The notes beneath the pieces were generated by a model. The model was not told the DNA's origin. It was given only the letters and a program-made list of their open reading frames with translations, and searched no databases. Positions 30,951 through 44,589 of a stretch of DNA of 49,434 bases are shown here, piece by piece. Positions within the stretch are counted from its first letter, which is position 1, and the number at the start of each line of letters is the position of its first letter. Origin of the DNA: Ophiosphaerella korrae. Its lineage: Eukaryota > Ascomycota > Dothideomycetes > Pleosporales > Phaeosphaeriaceae. Location of the stretch: contig JALNQF010000310.1 of assembly GCA_028456385.1 (NCBI GenBank), positions 1 through 49,434 on the forward strand. Reading direction: 5' to 3'. A program made the translations under genes and the position numbers.

Positions 30951-33900
30951 CTGTACTATAATTAATAATATAGTCTAGTTTACTTAAAAAGGTAAAGTAT
31001 ATAGATTTATAGATAAAGAAAGACGTTATCCTAAGATACTATTACTTATTAATACTATACAACTTATATAAAAATAGTAATAACTTATCCTACTTGTAGT
31101 CCTTTGGTTTTAGAACCCTATATCTTTTAGGTAGCTTTTTATCTTTATTAACCTTGTATATATTTCTTATTTCCTCTTCTATTAGTACTTCTACTATAGA
31201 AAAAAAACTAACTATTTACTCTACGTAGTTCTTAAAGGTAGTAGTATTATACTTAAAGTAGTCTAGTCTCTAAGCCTCTAGTAGGGCTTTATAAGTAATC
31301 TACCTATTAGTAGACCTCTAAATTAAGTTAAGGATTAGCGTAGACTTAAATCCTAATTAATATACGTAAGCGGCAATCTCGTATAAGGTTACCTTACTAG
31401 GCTTCTACTCTAGTTTCGCTTTAGAGTAGTATATAGTAATAATCTATATCTATTAAAGTGTAAAATCTTCTCTATCTAATATATCTCTTAGCCTAAGTAT
31501 AAATCTAGACTTAGATTCCTAAACTACGTATTAGTTAACTCTCTAATTTCTATCCCTAAATACTCTTAGGAGAGTAGAAGATATAGAATCCCTTAGCAAT
31601 AACTCTATAAGTAATTTTATACACTTAACTAGCTCTTAGAAGTAGTTTATATCTTTAAAGTAACTATAGAAAGAAGGAATTAAGTAGTTTAAAGAGATAG
31701 ATAGCACTTTTACCTATATATCTTCTTACTCTTGCTTATTAAAAGTACTAAAAATCTTACTACTACGTAATTAGCTATATAATTGTTCTCTATTAGCCTT
31801 GTATACGCCTAGGGTAGTAAGCTCTAAGGCTTTTATATTAGCTCTATTTAGCTTCTACTTTACTTGTATATTAGGGAGAATCTTGTTCTAAACTTCTTTA
31901 ATATATCTAAGGTAGTATAGATTCTCCTATTAAGTATAGTTAGTAATTAGAAGCGCTTAGTAAGAACTCTTACCTTATAGTATTTTATAGCGAAAATTTT
32001 GTATAACGTGCTTAATTGTATACTCTATTTTAATACTAGAATATTTAACTAAAGATTAAATATATGTATAAACTCTCTATAATAGAGAATCTACTTTAAG
32101 TTTCTTACTTTGTATTTAGATATTGTATATAAATAAGCTTACTACTAGTTTTTAAAGTATAGATTCTTAGATATTTAGTATTCCTAGATTTTGTAGAATA
32201 TTTTGCTATTATCTAGCTATTTTTTAAAGGAATACTCTTTAATAAGCGTAGTTTTTAGGTTGTTATTAAGATCTAGCTAAAAGTGTAAGAATCTATTTCT
32301 ATATAAGGAAAGGTCTTTACCTACAAGATATAGATCTATAACCTAATAGCTACCTAGATAGATATTTATAGCTACCTTAATTTAGTATTGTCTATAGAGA
32401 TATTCTAATTAGAAACTAGTTAGAAAATCTAGCTCTAGGTAGTTATATAGATCTAGTAATTACTTAGTAGAAATTCTTAAAACTATAATAGTATCCTTAA
32501 GCTAGTACTAATTAATAATAGTAGGAACACAACTTTAAAATTACAAAATATCTTACTTATTCTTTACCTTTAATAACGCTATAAGTTTTTTAGTATACTT
32601 ATTATCTATATCTTTTAAATTTTTAGGGTTATATAAGAAATGTAATACCTTAATCTTTACTTAAGTAGTACCTCTAAGCTTTAAGATTCTCTCTACTATA
32701 ATTCTCTACTCTTGTTTAATAAGTTATACCTAGTATATACTAAGGTAATAGTTATAGATATACGATAGTAGTATAAAAGAAGATAATATTATCTTTTCTC
32801 TCGTAGTTTGTAGTGCTAAATCTATTACTATAGTTACGTACTTAAACGTTCTAAGGACTAATTATAGACTTAGCTATATATATTGCTTTTCTCTTAAGGA
32901 ATTATAAAAGGAGGCATTTATTTATATATATTTTCCTTCTAACTAAAAACAATTACAAACCTAGCCTTTTATTACACGCTATATAAAATAGGTTCTTTAT
33001 AGAATAAACGCTATACCTAAATTGATTTTAATATACTAAATAGACTTAAGCGATAAATTATAGACATAAATAGTATTAATAGTAAAAATACAACCCTAAA
33101 TTGTAATAGAACAAATACTTTAGGAAGGAAAAAACTTAATACTATAGATAAAGAAACTACAGATCTTAAGATAGGCTTAAAGGGCCTTATACTTGTTAAA
33201 GCTACTAAATCTAGCGTTAGAGTATACAAATATATAAGGATAAAATCTAGATCTCTTTAAGAAGACTATAAGAAATGTTAGGATCTCTAGCTTAGTGTTA
33301 AAGACTAGATTACTATAGCTAAACGTAGAGAGGCTTAATCTAATACTATCGTAGTAAAAAGTTAGCTAAATAACCTACTATTAAAGCTTGTCTTAGTAAA
33401 AAGGTTTAAAAGACTAAGTTTAGAGGAAAACGTCTACAAATTATAGTAGGTATAGTATATTAATATTGTATCTACCTTAGAAGTATTTAGGTTTAAGTAG
33501 ACTTCTTATATTATCTTTAAATATATAGCCTATTCTATTTCTTATATCGCTAGTAATCTACGCCTTAATAAAATTTAACTAGCTGTAATACTTAGATAGG
33601 TATTACCTAGGAGTAATCCTTTAAACTAAGTTACTAACTAACTATAGTAAATACTTACTAGGCTCGCGCACCTTATAAAAGAAGGGTTTAAATATAGTTT
33701 ACTTACTTATTTAAATATCTTTATTTATCTATATAGAGACGTAAAAATTAGTTAGTAAACGTCTAGTATTTTAGATCTCTATACTAATATAGCGTGTAGC
33801 GGGCCTAGAAAATTATTATATCCTTATATCTAACGGCGCTTCCTAGTATATAGAAGCGCTAAGCTCTATTATTATAGAACTAATAAATAGATACGCTAAA

Positions 33901-34599
33901 GAGGATAGAGCTATTAGCGTTAACGATTTGCATTATTAGCCTCTTAGCTCTAATTCTATTAGCTTCCTCTCTAAGACTACTTCTACTACTTTAATATTTA
34001 AATTAATTAAGGTATGTTAGAGATTAACTTCCTGTACTATAGTCTAATATTCTCTAGTATCTATTATTGTAGCTTTCTTAGTAAAAAGATATACTTATAG
34101 GGGTAGTATCCTTTGCTACTATTAGAACGCGTATAAGTTATAAGTATCTACTAAGCTAAATTAATCTCCCTAGATATTTCCTATTTCGCGAATATATTTT
34201 AAAACTAGATTAACTCTTTTAGTAGCTACTATAGTTATAATGTACTACCCTGTCTAGGATTACGTAATAAGCGCACGTTTAGATTATATCTACTTACTAG
34301 GATCCTAGGTTAAGAAGATTATAGATATAAAACTATCTCTCGCTTCTTTTACTATTTGTTTATATCTAGCCTTAACCTATTAAGCTAATACTATTGTTAT
34401 AGTAACTTTTATTAAGTAGTACTAATTACTATACTAAATTAATTTTGTACGTGAACCTTAACATACGTATAGTTAATTTTAGTAATATTACCTAGGTCCT
34501 ATTCTAGGCGTCTTACAGACTAGTTTTAGAATTCTTACTACGTTCCTAATTTTAGCCCCCTACTTTGTCTAGTTCTAACTCCTTTCTATAATAACGTTT

Positions 34600-36510
34600 A
34601 CTTATTCTTTATATATAAATTAGATCTATGCTACGCTCTTTTATAGCCTTATCTATACATTTTCTTGTACTCTCCCTAATAATAGTTATCTATATTACTA
34701 TAGAAATTACGCAGCTATATACTATTACTATAGGTAGTATATTGCTTATTTTAATACTTATTAACGTCCGTCCTTATATAGAAGTACTTCTAAGGGCTGT
34801 TTCCCTTCTAGTATCTAAATACCTTACCTACCTATAGATAATCTACTACTATTAATACTTTGGTCCCTAAAGTCTAGCTAATGTTATTTTTTAGTTCCTT
34901 TACATTATAGTAAACACGTTTTATATAGGCTTTAGATTTCTAAATATCTTAATAGCTAGATTATAAGCTGTAAATCTTTTATTAATTAATATAGTTCTAA
35001 ATTTTACTAGGTCTTACTTAAGCTTTCTTGTAGATATCTTTAGAGTTCCTTTACGTACCTATTAATAAATTTATTACTCTAGCGAGATTATATTAGTTTT
35101 GCTTCTACTCTTTTATATTCTTACTATAATAAGAAGCTAAAATCCTTTTCTATTACAAGTAGTAGAGAATCTATAAGGCTTTATTATAAGCTATTCCTCT
35201 ATTTTAAATTCTATTACTAGGTTACTAACTATGTCTAACGTTGTATAGGGAGGGTGTTTACTACTACTTTTTCTTTTACTTTCTAACTCTTTCCTCTATA
35301 GCTTTTTATACGAAATATTAATCTATATCTACTAGGTATTAGTAATTGTTTTTGCGTATTCTATTTAGTAATACTTAGAATTAAAACTACTTGTTTTACG
35401 AATTTATACTTATATCTTTGTAGTAGTATTTCTTTTAACACTCCTCCTTTAAGAGTTTTTTATATATTAATCTTAAGCTAGTATTAATTACTTTAAAGAT
35501 TCTATTAAAGTTAAATTAACTCTATCTTAACTACTTAAAGTTAAAGTAGGACAATATATTAATCTCTAGATTCTATTATTAGGCTTTTAGTCTATCTTCT
35601 AAAGTTATCCCTTTACTATAGCGTCTTAGTTAGATAAAGAGTAGGATTCCTTAGATCTTTTTATTAAACCTTGTAAAGGCATAACCTAGAAACTATTAGA
35701 TTACCTTGCACCTAGTATTAATAATTTAAAGCCTCGTCTTAACAGCGAGCTCCCCTACCTAGCTCTATTTAGTAGGCTATATAGGATTAGTGTACTAGTA
35801 GGCGATTATAAGACTATTCTTATAGTAGCGAGTAGTTTTAGTATAGTTGTATAGCTACTATACCTAAAATAGCTAATATATAGGTATAATACTCGTAAGT
35901 CCTATACTTGTTAAGTATATCTAGTGTAGTAACTAGAGACTAGAGGTAAGGTCTATATTATAAGTTGCTAAGTTAGGAACTAATAAGACTTAGAGATAGG
36001 GGTTGTAGTATAATCTATAATTAACGAAGTTCTAATAAATAACGCTTTCTATATTAGTACTCCTAATTCTAGTACTATTTGTAGAACGCTAATATAGAGT
36101 AGATCCTAAGTATCTTAATATATATAAGATTAGGAGAGGCGCATTTAGTAAAGATAAAAAGGAAAAATATAGTAGGTTAAGATATTAGTTTAGACTATAG
36201 CTCTATAGACCCTAAAAGGGATATAGAAGAGGTAGATATAGTGTAACTTTCTTAACTTATTAACGTGTATAATAGGTCTATAGATCTTAAGATAATACTT
36301 TAGAAAGAGATAGATACTAAACTATAGGAAGTAGAGGAGCAAAGAGAAACTTTAGTAATAAGTAAGACCTTATATATTATGTTATTTTATACTACTAATT
36401 GTTTATAGTATTAAGAACTAATAAGTTACAAGACTAACTATAAGATCTTATATATACCTATTTAGATAACTAGGTAAGGCTCTTTGAATTAGAATATTAA
36501 CTAGCGTAAC
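34600..36510 (+). pseudogene. Ferric-chelate reductase (FRE-like) relic
   Basis: In a largely continuous plus-strand frame, hydrophobic membrane segments (about 34650-35450, for example SIHFLVLSLIIVIYITIEI) precede SINYFKDSIKVKLTLSQLL and VGQYINL. The FAD-binding motif reads YPFTIAS (35606-35626, canonical HPFTVAS). NNLKPRLNSELPYLALFS follows, then the NADPH-binding motif VASSFSIVV (about 35824, canonical VASGFGIAA). The end is VRLFELEY (about 36485), matching the family C-terminus. These enzymes reduce extracellular ferric iron at the plasma membrane for uptake. His-to-Tyr, Gly-to-Ser and Gln-to-stop changes are all C-to-T or G-to-A, so RIP destroyed the gene. The N-terminal limit is uncertain. 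Confidence 0.68.
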
Positions 36511-37343
36511 TATAATACCTATAAAGGGAAGGAGGTATCTAGCGTAGGTGTAGAGTAATTTTAAAAATATATTGTTTTAGTATATATAGCGTATTTTCTC
36601 TATATTAATAAAAATCCTTCTCTTATAAGATTAGATAGCTATTAAGTATATAGGGCTAAGGTAAAGAAGATAGAGAGAGAGTATATATATAGAGAGTAGT
36701 ACTATTAGCGTAGTAACGTAGAACTCTAGTAAGGTAGCTACTTTAATAGCTAACCTATAAGTTAGTTGTAGTTAGTAAGTTAGCTAGTATTTAGGGGATT
36801 TTATAGTAAGTAGTTAGTATATATTGTAAGTAATATTCTAAAAGAACGTTATAAGTAATACAATTTATTTCTACTAATTTAAGATAATCTTTGTAGTTCT
36901 AGCTCTATCCTAATAAAGTTATAACCTTATTACAAGAGTTTAAAGTCCTAAATTTCCTAGACAAACTAACTATATACTTAAGAGCGCTAAAACACCTAAT
37001 TTAAGCTTTGTATTTAGAATAATATTAGCTTAGAATAGAAACTACTTAAGTTATATTAATAAATAAGAGGTATATATTAACTCTATAGGAAATATATAAG
37101 GATAGTTATAGCTCTCTATACCTATTTTAACTATATAAAGTTATAGACCTTTTTAATACTAGATAGTTTTTTATAACTTTGTAGTTAGGCGTAGACTAAT
37201 TTAAATATTTAGTAAAGACTATTTCTAACTCTTTTAAGTCTCTATAGGCGTGTACTATAGTAGCAACAACTTTAATATATATTTTAAGTTTAATTTCAAT
37301 ATAAAATAATCTAATACTTTAAGAATTATAACTTAGAGTTTTC

Positions 37344-37770
37344 TGTTACTAGTAGCCTGTCGTTAACTATAGGTACCTATAATAGGGGCTTGTAGATTAA
37401 GAGTTAATAACAAAAGCTTATATTAAGATCTATAATAACTATAAATAGTAGAAGATGTTTTGTAACTGTCTTGCACTAGTATTCTATAGTTAAGAGATTA
37501 AATTACTAATACTATCTTAATAATACGTATTCTACTAACTATATACTTGTTGTAATCTATAATCTATAGTTGCTAAGATTAGTAGATCGTAGATTACCTT
37601 AATCTATAATCTATTAATACTAAGAATCTATAGATTATAGATTAACCTAGGTGTCCTAGTTATGTGTAGTCTCCTAATTAAGGTCGTTACCCTGCTCGTC
37701 CTATGCTTCGTTAGCGCTTAGATCGGGACTAATTAGTTCTATCTCAATTTCTTCTGTTACACCTGTAATA
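37344..37770 (-). repeat. Long terminal repeat (3' LTR of the minus-strand element)
   Basis: 427 bp, pairs with 43943-44369. It contains internal repeats of the type AATCTATAATCTATAG in both orientations, able to form a long hairpin. Confidence 0.93.
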
Positions 37771-37911
37771 CTATCTCCCCTCCTAGGTAGGTCCTAGTTT
37801 TCCTATCTTAGGGCTAGAGTTATTAGTCTAGTTTCTTTGTTAATATAGAGTTCTTTATCCTCCCTTATACCTATTTTATCTACGCGTTGTTGCTACCTTC
37901 TTACTAATTAC

Positions 37912-38142
37912 GTGTTACGCAATAGTGTTAAAATATTTCCTTACTCTTGTTGTACTTCTCTTAAGTTAAACCCTAAGTCTCTTCTTTATATTGTTTCTAC
38001 GAACAATAGTAAGGCTTGTAAGGCGTATATTTGTGTAAATATACGTAGTTCCTATAACGTATCTAGTGTTTCTCTTTCTAAGTGTAAGTTTATTACACTT
38101 ATCCTTGCGTCTAGGCTTAACGATAATAGGGAAAGCTGTTAA
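37912..38142 (+). other. Short open frame opposite to the retrotransposon
   Basis: A 76-codon frame stays open despite the RIP context and runs antisense to the retrotransposon genes, just inside its 3' LTR. Its product has clustered cysteines (PYSCCTSL, NNSKACKAYICVN, LSKCKF). The pattern is reminiscent of small Cys-rich, C-x2-C proteins found with some fungal transposons, followed by more (broken) K/R/E-rich sequence to about 38460. Function is unknown; it may be a decayed second gene of the element. Confidence 0.35.
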
Positions 38143-39399
38143 CTAGACTTAAGAGAAATTACTATCTTAAATTGTAGAGGCTAAAGCTAAGCGTAAGTAT
38201 ATCTAGGAGCTTGCTTAGAGTAAGCTAGTAGAGAATTAAGCTTGTCTCTCTTGTCTTTATAAGATAAAGGCCTTAAATAATAAGAAATTAGCTAAGTAGT
38301 TAGTAGCTCTAGAAGCTAAGCTAGACTTAGATAAGGCGTTTAATGTTACTGTAGTAGGTCCTACGCTAGACGTCTCTATTATCTCTCTATTCGTCGTTAG
38401 TAATGTTAGTTCTCTTAGTTTACTACTAGGCGTTCTAGAGGGTTTTGATTTTAGAACTCCTCTAATTTCTTAGAGTAATTAAGATTATCCTCTAGTTCCT
38501 ATATTTTTTCCTATAGTTATCCCTTTTTATTTGCACCTATTTATTCTACTAAGTAGTAGTTTCTTCTATTACAGAACTAGTGTTGTAGGATTTTCTTAAC
38601 TTCTTATTCCTCTTGTTTTCTATACGTGTCTACTTTATATACTAGTAGTTCTACGTTTTGTAGTACTTGTTTTAGTAGGGCTACGTAGAATATTAGGTGT
38701 ATCCTTATCTTATTTAGTAGCTTTAATCTAAACGTAACTAGTGTAACTTCTTTCTCGATTTTGTATAGTCTTATCTTAACGTAGTCTAATTTTAAACTTA
38801 GGCGTTTACTCTTAATATTCTTTTATACTAGCTATACTTTTTCTCTCTTTCTAAATTAGGGTCCCTCCTTATACTTCTTATTATAGTACTTTATTATCTA
38901 ATCCTATAGAAATTCTGCGTCCTATCTTAGTTAATCGTGTATATTTTTAAGTCTGTTAGCGAAGTTTTCTCCTTTTAGGGACTAAGATATCTAATCTCTT
39001 AGTATCTAGTATACGTTAGGCTTAAATCTATAGTTCGCAAAGAAAAGTAATACTCTTATTACTATATTCTTTGCACTATTGTATACTAACTATGCTATAG
39101 GTAGTAACTATACCTAATTATTCTAGTTGTAGTTAAGGTAGTATCTTAAGTATTGCTCTACTATCTAATTTATTCGTTCTAATTATCTATCTATTTATAG
39201 GTAATATGCTGTAGACATTATGTATTGTATTCCTAGTTGCGCTATTATTGTTTCCTATAGTTTTAATGTAAATTGTATATCTCTATCTATAATAATCTTA
39301 TCTAGTAGTCTATGTTAGCTAATTATAGTTCCTAGAACCTAATATATAGTAACTTCTATCCTACTTCTTTCTTTGTATAGTTAGAAGTATATATACTTT

Positions 39400-39720
39400 G
39401 TTAACTTGTCTACTATTATTAGGATTCTATTATATTTAACTCCTAATACTAGATCCTTAGACTTAGGTAACTTCGTAATAAAGTTTATCGTAATAACTCT
39501 TTATAGTTGTTCTAGTGTTTCTATTAGTTATAGTATTCTATATAGTGTGTATCTATTGTGCTTGTTTCTGTAGTATTCTATATAGTCTCTTAGTACCTCT
39601 ATTACTAGTTACCTTGCTTTTAGAATGTAATAGTCTTGTAGTAGTCTATTTAATGTCTTGTTAATTCCTTAGTAACTATGTACTAGTAATTTATAGAATT
39701 ATCTTATGAATTCTCTTTGT
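39400..39720 (-). pseudogene. Integrase domain of the Gypsy relic
   Basis: On the minus strand, a decayed zinc-binding region with GINKTLNRLLQDYYI precedes VITINFITKLPKSKD (D of the usual MDF now N) and ILIIVDKLTKYIYFL. This is the core of Ty3/Gypsy integrase, which inserts the cDNA into the genome. Stops and catalytic changes make it inactive. Confidence 0.75.
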
Positions 39721-40249
39721 ATTTTGCTTAGAATATATATTCTTCTATAGGCTCGTGCAAATCCTTCTTAGATTTCTAGTTTTTCTATTTCTTTAGATGT
39801 TTCCTGCGTTGTTTTCTAAATCTATTTATCTAGTTCGCTGCTTGTTCTTTTAAGTATTGCGGCTATCTTAGGTATATTTAGGATTAAATATCCCTCTTTG
39901 TTCTTAATTAGAACTATGCTAGTAGCGCTTACTTCCTCTTGTAAGTCTAGTCTTCTACTAAGGGCGTCTATAAATTAATTATCCTTCTCTTTTATATGTA
40001 TAATTTCTATGTTAAATATTAATAGGAATTCCTACTATCTTATATAGCGTTGTAATAGTTCCTTATTTATTATAAATCCTATAAGATTCTTATAGTCTAT
40101 ATAGACTTTTGTTTAATACTTTACTCTTTATAGGTATACTCTCTATTGTTTAAATGCTTTATAGATTGCTAGTATCTCTTTATCGTAGATTAGGTAGTTA
40201 AGTTCTACTATCTTTATTTTCTTAGAGAAGTATTTGACTAAGTATTCTT

Positions 40250-41100
40250 TTCTAGTTTCTAGGTCTTCTTGTATTAGTGCTATTCTGTAGACTAAGTTAG
40301 ATGTATCTGTTTTTACTATCGCTAGTAGGTCTAGGTTATATATTTAGATAACTAGGTTTTCTATAAATTTCTTTTTAATCTTTTTAAATACTTTATCGTA
40401 TTCCTTTATTTATTTAAACGGTGTGTCTTTCTTTATAAGTCTAGTTATTAGTTCTATATCTTTAGACTATCTTACTATTAACTTTTTGTAAAAGTTAGCT
40501 AACCTATAAAATTGTTGTACCTCTTTTAGGTTTCTTAGCGTTGGCTATTCGTTGATTAATCTAATCTTTTCTAGATTAATACTAATTTTTCCTAGTTTAA
40601 TAATAAACCTAAGGAAATCTGTTCTTTTTGTGTAGAACTTGTATTTCCTTATTTTAAGAAATAGTTTGTTTTCTGCTAGTTTTTCTAGTACCTTATATAT
40701 ATATTGTACGTGTTCTTCCTCTATTTCTAAGAATATAAGGATGTTGTCTAAGTATGCAAATGTAAATATGTCTAAGTACTCTCTTAGTACTATGTTAATT
40801 CTTTCTTAGAATGCTGCTAGTGCGTTTGTTAAGCTAAATAGTATAACTAAGTATTTGTATAGTCTATACTATGTTCTAAACGCTATTTTTTATTTATCGC
40901 CTTCTTTAATTCTAATCTAATAGTAAGCATTTTAAATATCTAGTTTTGTAAAGATTTTTATTCTTTATAGTCTATCTTGTATTCTATCTATTTGTAGTAG
41001 TAGGTACTAGTTCTTGTTAGTAATTGCGTTAGTTTTCCTAAAATCTATATAGGGTCTCTTATTACTTGTTCTTTTTTTATCTACGAATATTAGTCTATAC
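40250..41100 (-). pseudogene. Reverse transcriptase and RNase H of the Gypsy relic
   Basis: The active-site box reads FTFAYLDNILIFL, with YLDN (40743-40754) where YLDD is required. It is followed by EEEHVQYIYKVLEKLAENKL and TDFLRFIIKLGKISIN, the thumb, and then KTDTSNLVYRIALIQED (about 40270-40330), the start of RNase H. The D-to-N change is a G-to-A transition. Confidence 0.85.
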
Positions 41101-42843
41101 GCTACTAAGGATTTAGATTCTCTTATCTATCTTTTCTTTATTACGTTTTAGATAAACGTTTACTTAATTTTAGATTCTTTTTCTATTTTTTAGTAGACTA
41201 GGCTCTATCCTATATTTTTGCCTTCTTCTAGTTCTATCGCTAAGTCCTATAGTTAGTGTTCTAGAAGGTAATCTTCTAGTTCTATAAGCTGTTTTTCCTA
41301 TTTCTTGTATTCTTTAGGGAATTCTCCTTTATAGGTGCTTATGTTAGCTTTTAGCGTCTCTGTTTTACTATAGCTAATTTGTCCTATTCTCTAATTAATA
41401 TATAGGTTTATTATTTGTAACTATAGTATACCTAGTATTATATCTTGTTTATTATTAATTGTTGTTATGTCTATAACTATGTTCTTAATTTCTAGTCCTT
41501 CTAATTTTAGTATTAAAGGTACTGTTTTAAACTATATTAGTTCCTAGAATAGTTTTCCTTTAATTATACTTAATTGTTAAGGGTATTTCTTTGTTATATA
41601 TTCTATTTCTTGTGTTTCTATAAACTTCTTTAATATAAAGTTTCTTATAGCTCTACTATTAATTATTAATCGTACTCTCTTTCTTTAGTATGTACCTTTT
41701 TTTATAATATGTAGGCCTCCTATACCTTCTAGTTTTTCTTATCTTAGTATCTTTATAAATTGTCTATCTTTCTAGGGCTATAGCCCTATTTTAAACTTAT
41801 ATTCTTTATGTTTTAGATATTTATTATATGTATATTTATACTATAGTCCTCCTTAGACGTATTTTTTAGGTAGTTTTAGACTAGGTCTTGCTGCTACGTA
41901 TCTATCTTCTAGAATTATTTCCTATCCCTAGATATCTTCTACTATAATTGCTCTTGTGTAGTTATAGCCTTTTCTTCTTATTAGCTATACGTTGTTATTT
42001 ACTTTAGGGTTTCTATATATAATATAATTCTTATCTAGGTATAATATCTATAATACTTTAAAATATACTAGATGTCCTAGATCTATTATTTTGTTATCTC
42101 CTTCCTAGTACTTGTCTTTTCTAAGTGTGTTTGTTGTTAGGATATAGTATACTACTAGTAATCTTAGTATGTAGGCTTTGTTAATCTATTGCGTTTTTCT
42201 TATAAAGTATTACTATTCTTTTAGTATAGGTATTCTCTTTACTACAACTATGTGTTGCTTTATCTATTCTTAAAATAGTGTAAACTTAGTTTCTTTAGGA
42301 TTGCGTTCTTTCTATTCTTCGTATACTTCCTCTATACTTATAACTATTAAGTATATTTAAACGAATCTCTATTTTTTGTTTCGTTCCTCTATATCTATTG
42401 TTGTACGGCTGTCGTAACTATATATTATTAGCTAGGTATACTCTGTATCTCTTATACTAACTTGTTTTTCCTTCCCTCGCGGTCCTTTAGAGGTAGTTGT
42501 AGTGGTTTCTTTATCTAGTGCTAGTTCTTCGGCCTAGATTGATAGTGCTAGGGGCTCTTCCCTTTCTAAATCTTCTATTAGTAGGCCTATTACTTAGGTT
42601 ATTTCTTTTAGCTAAGCTTTTGTTTTTTCTTTTGTCGCGGCTACTCTATATCTCTATTGTAGGAAGTATCTTGCTCTTTACTTACTAGAAAGATGTGTAT
42701 AGTAGTTGTTATTGTAATAAAAGGTCTAGTAGAGTATTATATGTTGTACTTCTTTGCTCCTAGCTACTTTCTCCTAAGGTTTAGCCTATGCTTGTAGTGC
42801 TTCTTTCTTCTTCTTAGTTGTTTTTAACTAAGTTTCTTTCTTT

Positions 42844-42905
42844 AGGTTCTTACTTCTATAGTCTTTTACAAAGTATCCTAGTTTCCTGTATTTATAATAT
42901 ACTAT
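42844..42905 (-). pseudogene. Gag zinc knuckle with all ligands turned to Tyr
   Basis: The minus strand reads YYKYRKLGYFVKDYRSKN where the family has the CCHC nucleic-acid-binding knuckle C-x2-C-x4-H-x4-C. All four ligand positions are now Tyr: TGY to TAY and CAY to TAY, precisely the G-to-A and C-to-T products of RIP. The spacing is unchanged. Confidence 0.82.
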
Positions 42906-43942
42906 ATCCTTCTTCTTTTGTAATTAGCAGTCTTTCACGTAGTAGCTTTTCTTACTATAATTAAAGTACGTAAAGTCTTTGTTCTTCTTTTTCTTCTTAT
43001 CCTTATTAGCGTTAAGGACTATAAGGTCTCCCCTATTATAGTTCTATGTATAGCCTCTATATTTATTCTTTTTCTATTCTCAAAGGTTATTGTCGATTTG
43101 TATTACCTATTACTTTAGGGCTTCTAGTGTTTGTAGTTTCTCTATATATATTATCTTGTATTAAATCTTAGAGTTAAGTCCTTGTTTAAATTGTAATATT
43201 AGGGCTAACTCGTTCTATTCTATGTTTTGTAATAGTTGTTTAAACTATAATATATACTTAGGAATACTCTAGTTCTGTGTAAGCTTTTCTAGTTACTCTT
43301 TAGCTTGTTAGGTAACGTCTATATCTCTAAACGCTACTCTTATTTACTTAGTAAAGTATTTATAGCTTCTAAAAATAGCTCTAGTTTTATCTTTTTAGGT
43401 TATTAGTAAATGTGTTATATAATCTATCTAGTAAGGTTTATACTATCTTATTGTATCTTCTTTAAGGTGTAATCTAATGTATATTACCTTCTTTTCTTCT
43501 ATATTAAAGTGTGGTGCTTGTATATCTATCTAGAGTTGTACTAATATAATAAAGGGTCTTAGTTTCTCCCTTTCTCTGTTAAACTTCTTAAGTACAGGTA
43601 TCTTAGGTAGTTTCTTTGTCGCACTTATCTCTAATCTTTAGGTAATTAGTTCTATCTAGTTCTATTCTTAGATAATAGCTTTAATTTATACCTCGTTTTG
43701 TTTTGCGTAATTTTGTAGTTCCTTATTCTACGTTTCTAAGGCATCGATTACTATTTTTATATCTTCTTTGTTGTTAATTAGTTAGTTAAGACGACCTTTG
43801 ATTGTTTCTTATGTAGTGCTGTTAGATTCTAGACTACTCTTAGGGGCTTTACCTAATTATTTAGTTAAACTTTCTACTATCGTGTTAGCTAGACTATGTA
43901 TTACTTATACTTCGCTTCTCGCAATAACAAGAATTAGTAAGG

Positions 43943-44369
43943 TGTTACTAGTGGCCTGTCGTTGACTACAGGTACCTATAATAGGGGCTTATAGATTAAG
44001 AGTTAATAATAAAAGCTTGTGTTAGGATCTATAATAACTATAAATAGTAGAAGATGTTTTACAACTGTCTTACACTAGCATTCTATAGTTAAGGGATTAA
44101 ATTACTAATACTATCTTAATAATGCGCATTCTACTAACTATATACTTGTTGTAATCTATAATCTGTAGTTACTAAGATTAGTAGATTGTAGATTACCTTA
44201 ATCTGTAATCTATTAATGCTAAGAATCTACAGATTACAGATTAACCTAGGTGTCCTAGTTATATGTAGTCTCCTAATTAAGGTCGTTACCCTGCTCGTCT
44301 TATACTTCGTTAGCGCTTAGATTAGGACTAATTGGTTCTATCTCGATTTCTTCTATTACACCTGTAACA
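43943..44369 (-). repeat. Long terminal repeat (5' LTR of the minus-strand element)
   Basis: 427 bp, pairs with 37344-37770; followed directly by TTTTC, the second copy of the target-site duplication. Confidence 0.93.
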
Positions 44370-44589
44370 TTTTCTCTAATATATGCGACTTTTCTAGGAA
44401 ATAGGAATATTTAATAACTAAGCCGACTATTTTTAGGGAGCCTATTTTAGGAACCCTTTATATTATTAGGCAATTAAAATAATATCCTTACTTAATTTAG
44501 GCCCCTAATACCTAATAGTTCTTAAAATATTCTCTTAAAAATTTGCTAAAAGTACGTTACGCTAGTTTAGCGTATACCTTACTATATAG

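Larger units (their letters stand above)
37344..44369 (-). mobile_element. Ty3/Gypsy LTR retrotransposon, RIP-inactivated
   Basis: Two direct 427 bp LTRs bound a 7.0 kb element. The flanking pentamer TTTTC is present at 37339-37343 and again at 44370-44374, a clean target-site duplication. LTRs begin TGTTAC and end GTAACA on both strands. Gag and pol read on the minus strand in the order gag, zinc knuckle, protease region, reverse transcriptase, RNase H, integrase, which is the Ty3/Gypsy order. All frames carry many stops of RIP type. The LTRs differ from each other mainly by transitions. Confidence 0.93.

Noticed and set aside
33017..33229. A hydrophobic 70-codon minus-strand ORF as a gene.
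   Set aside because: AT-rich RIP sequence readily gives Ile/Leu/Phe/Ser-rich open frames; there is no supporting homology or context.
34628..34837. A free-standing small membrane protein of 69 residues.
   Set aside because: It is in the position and has the character of a transmembrane segment of the decayed ferric reductase that continues downstream.
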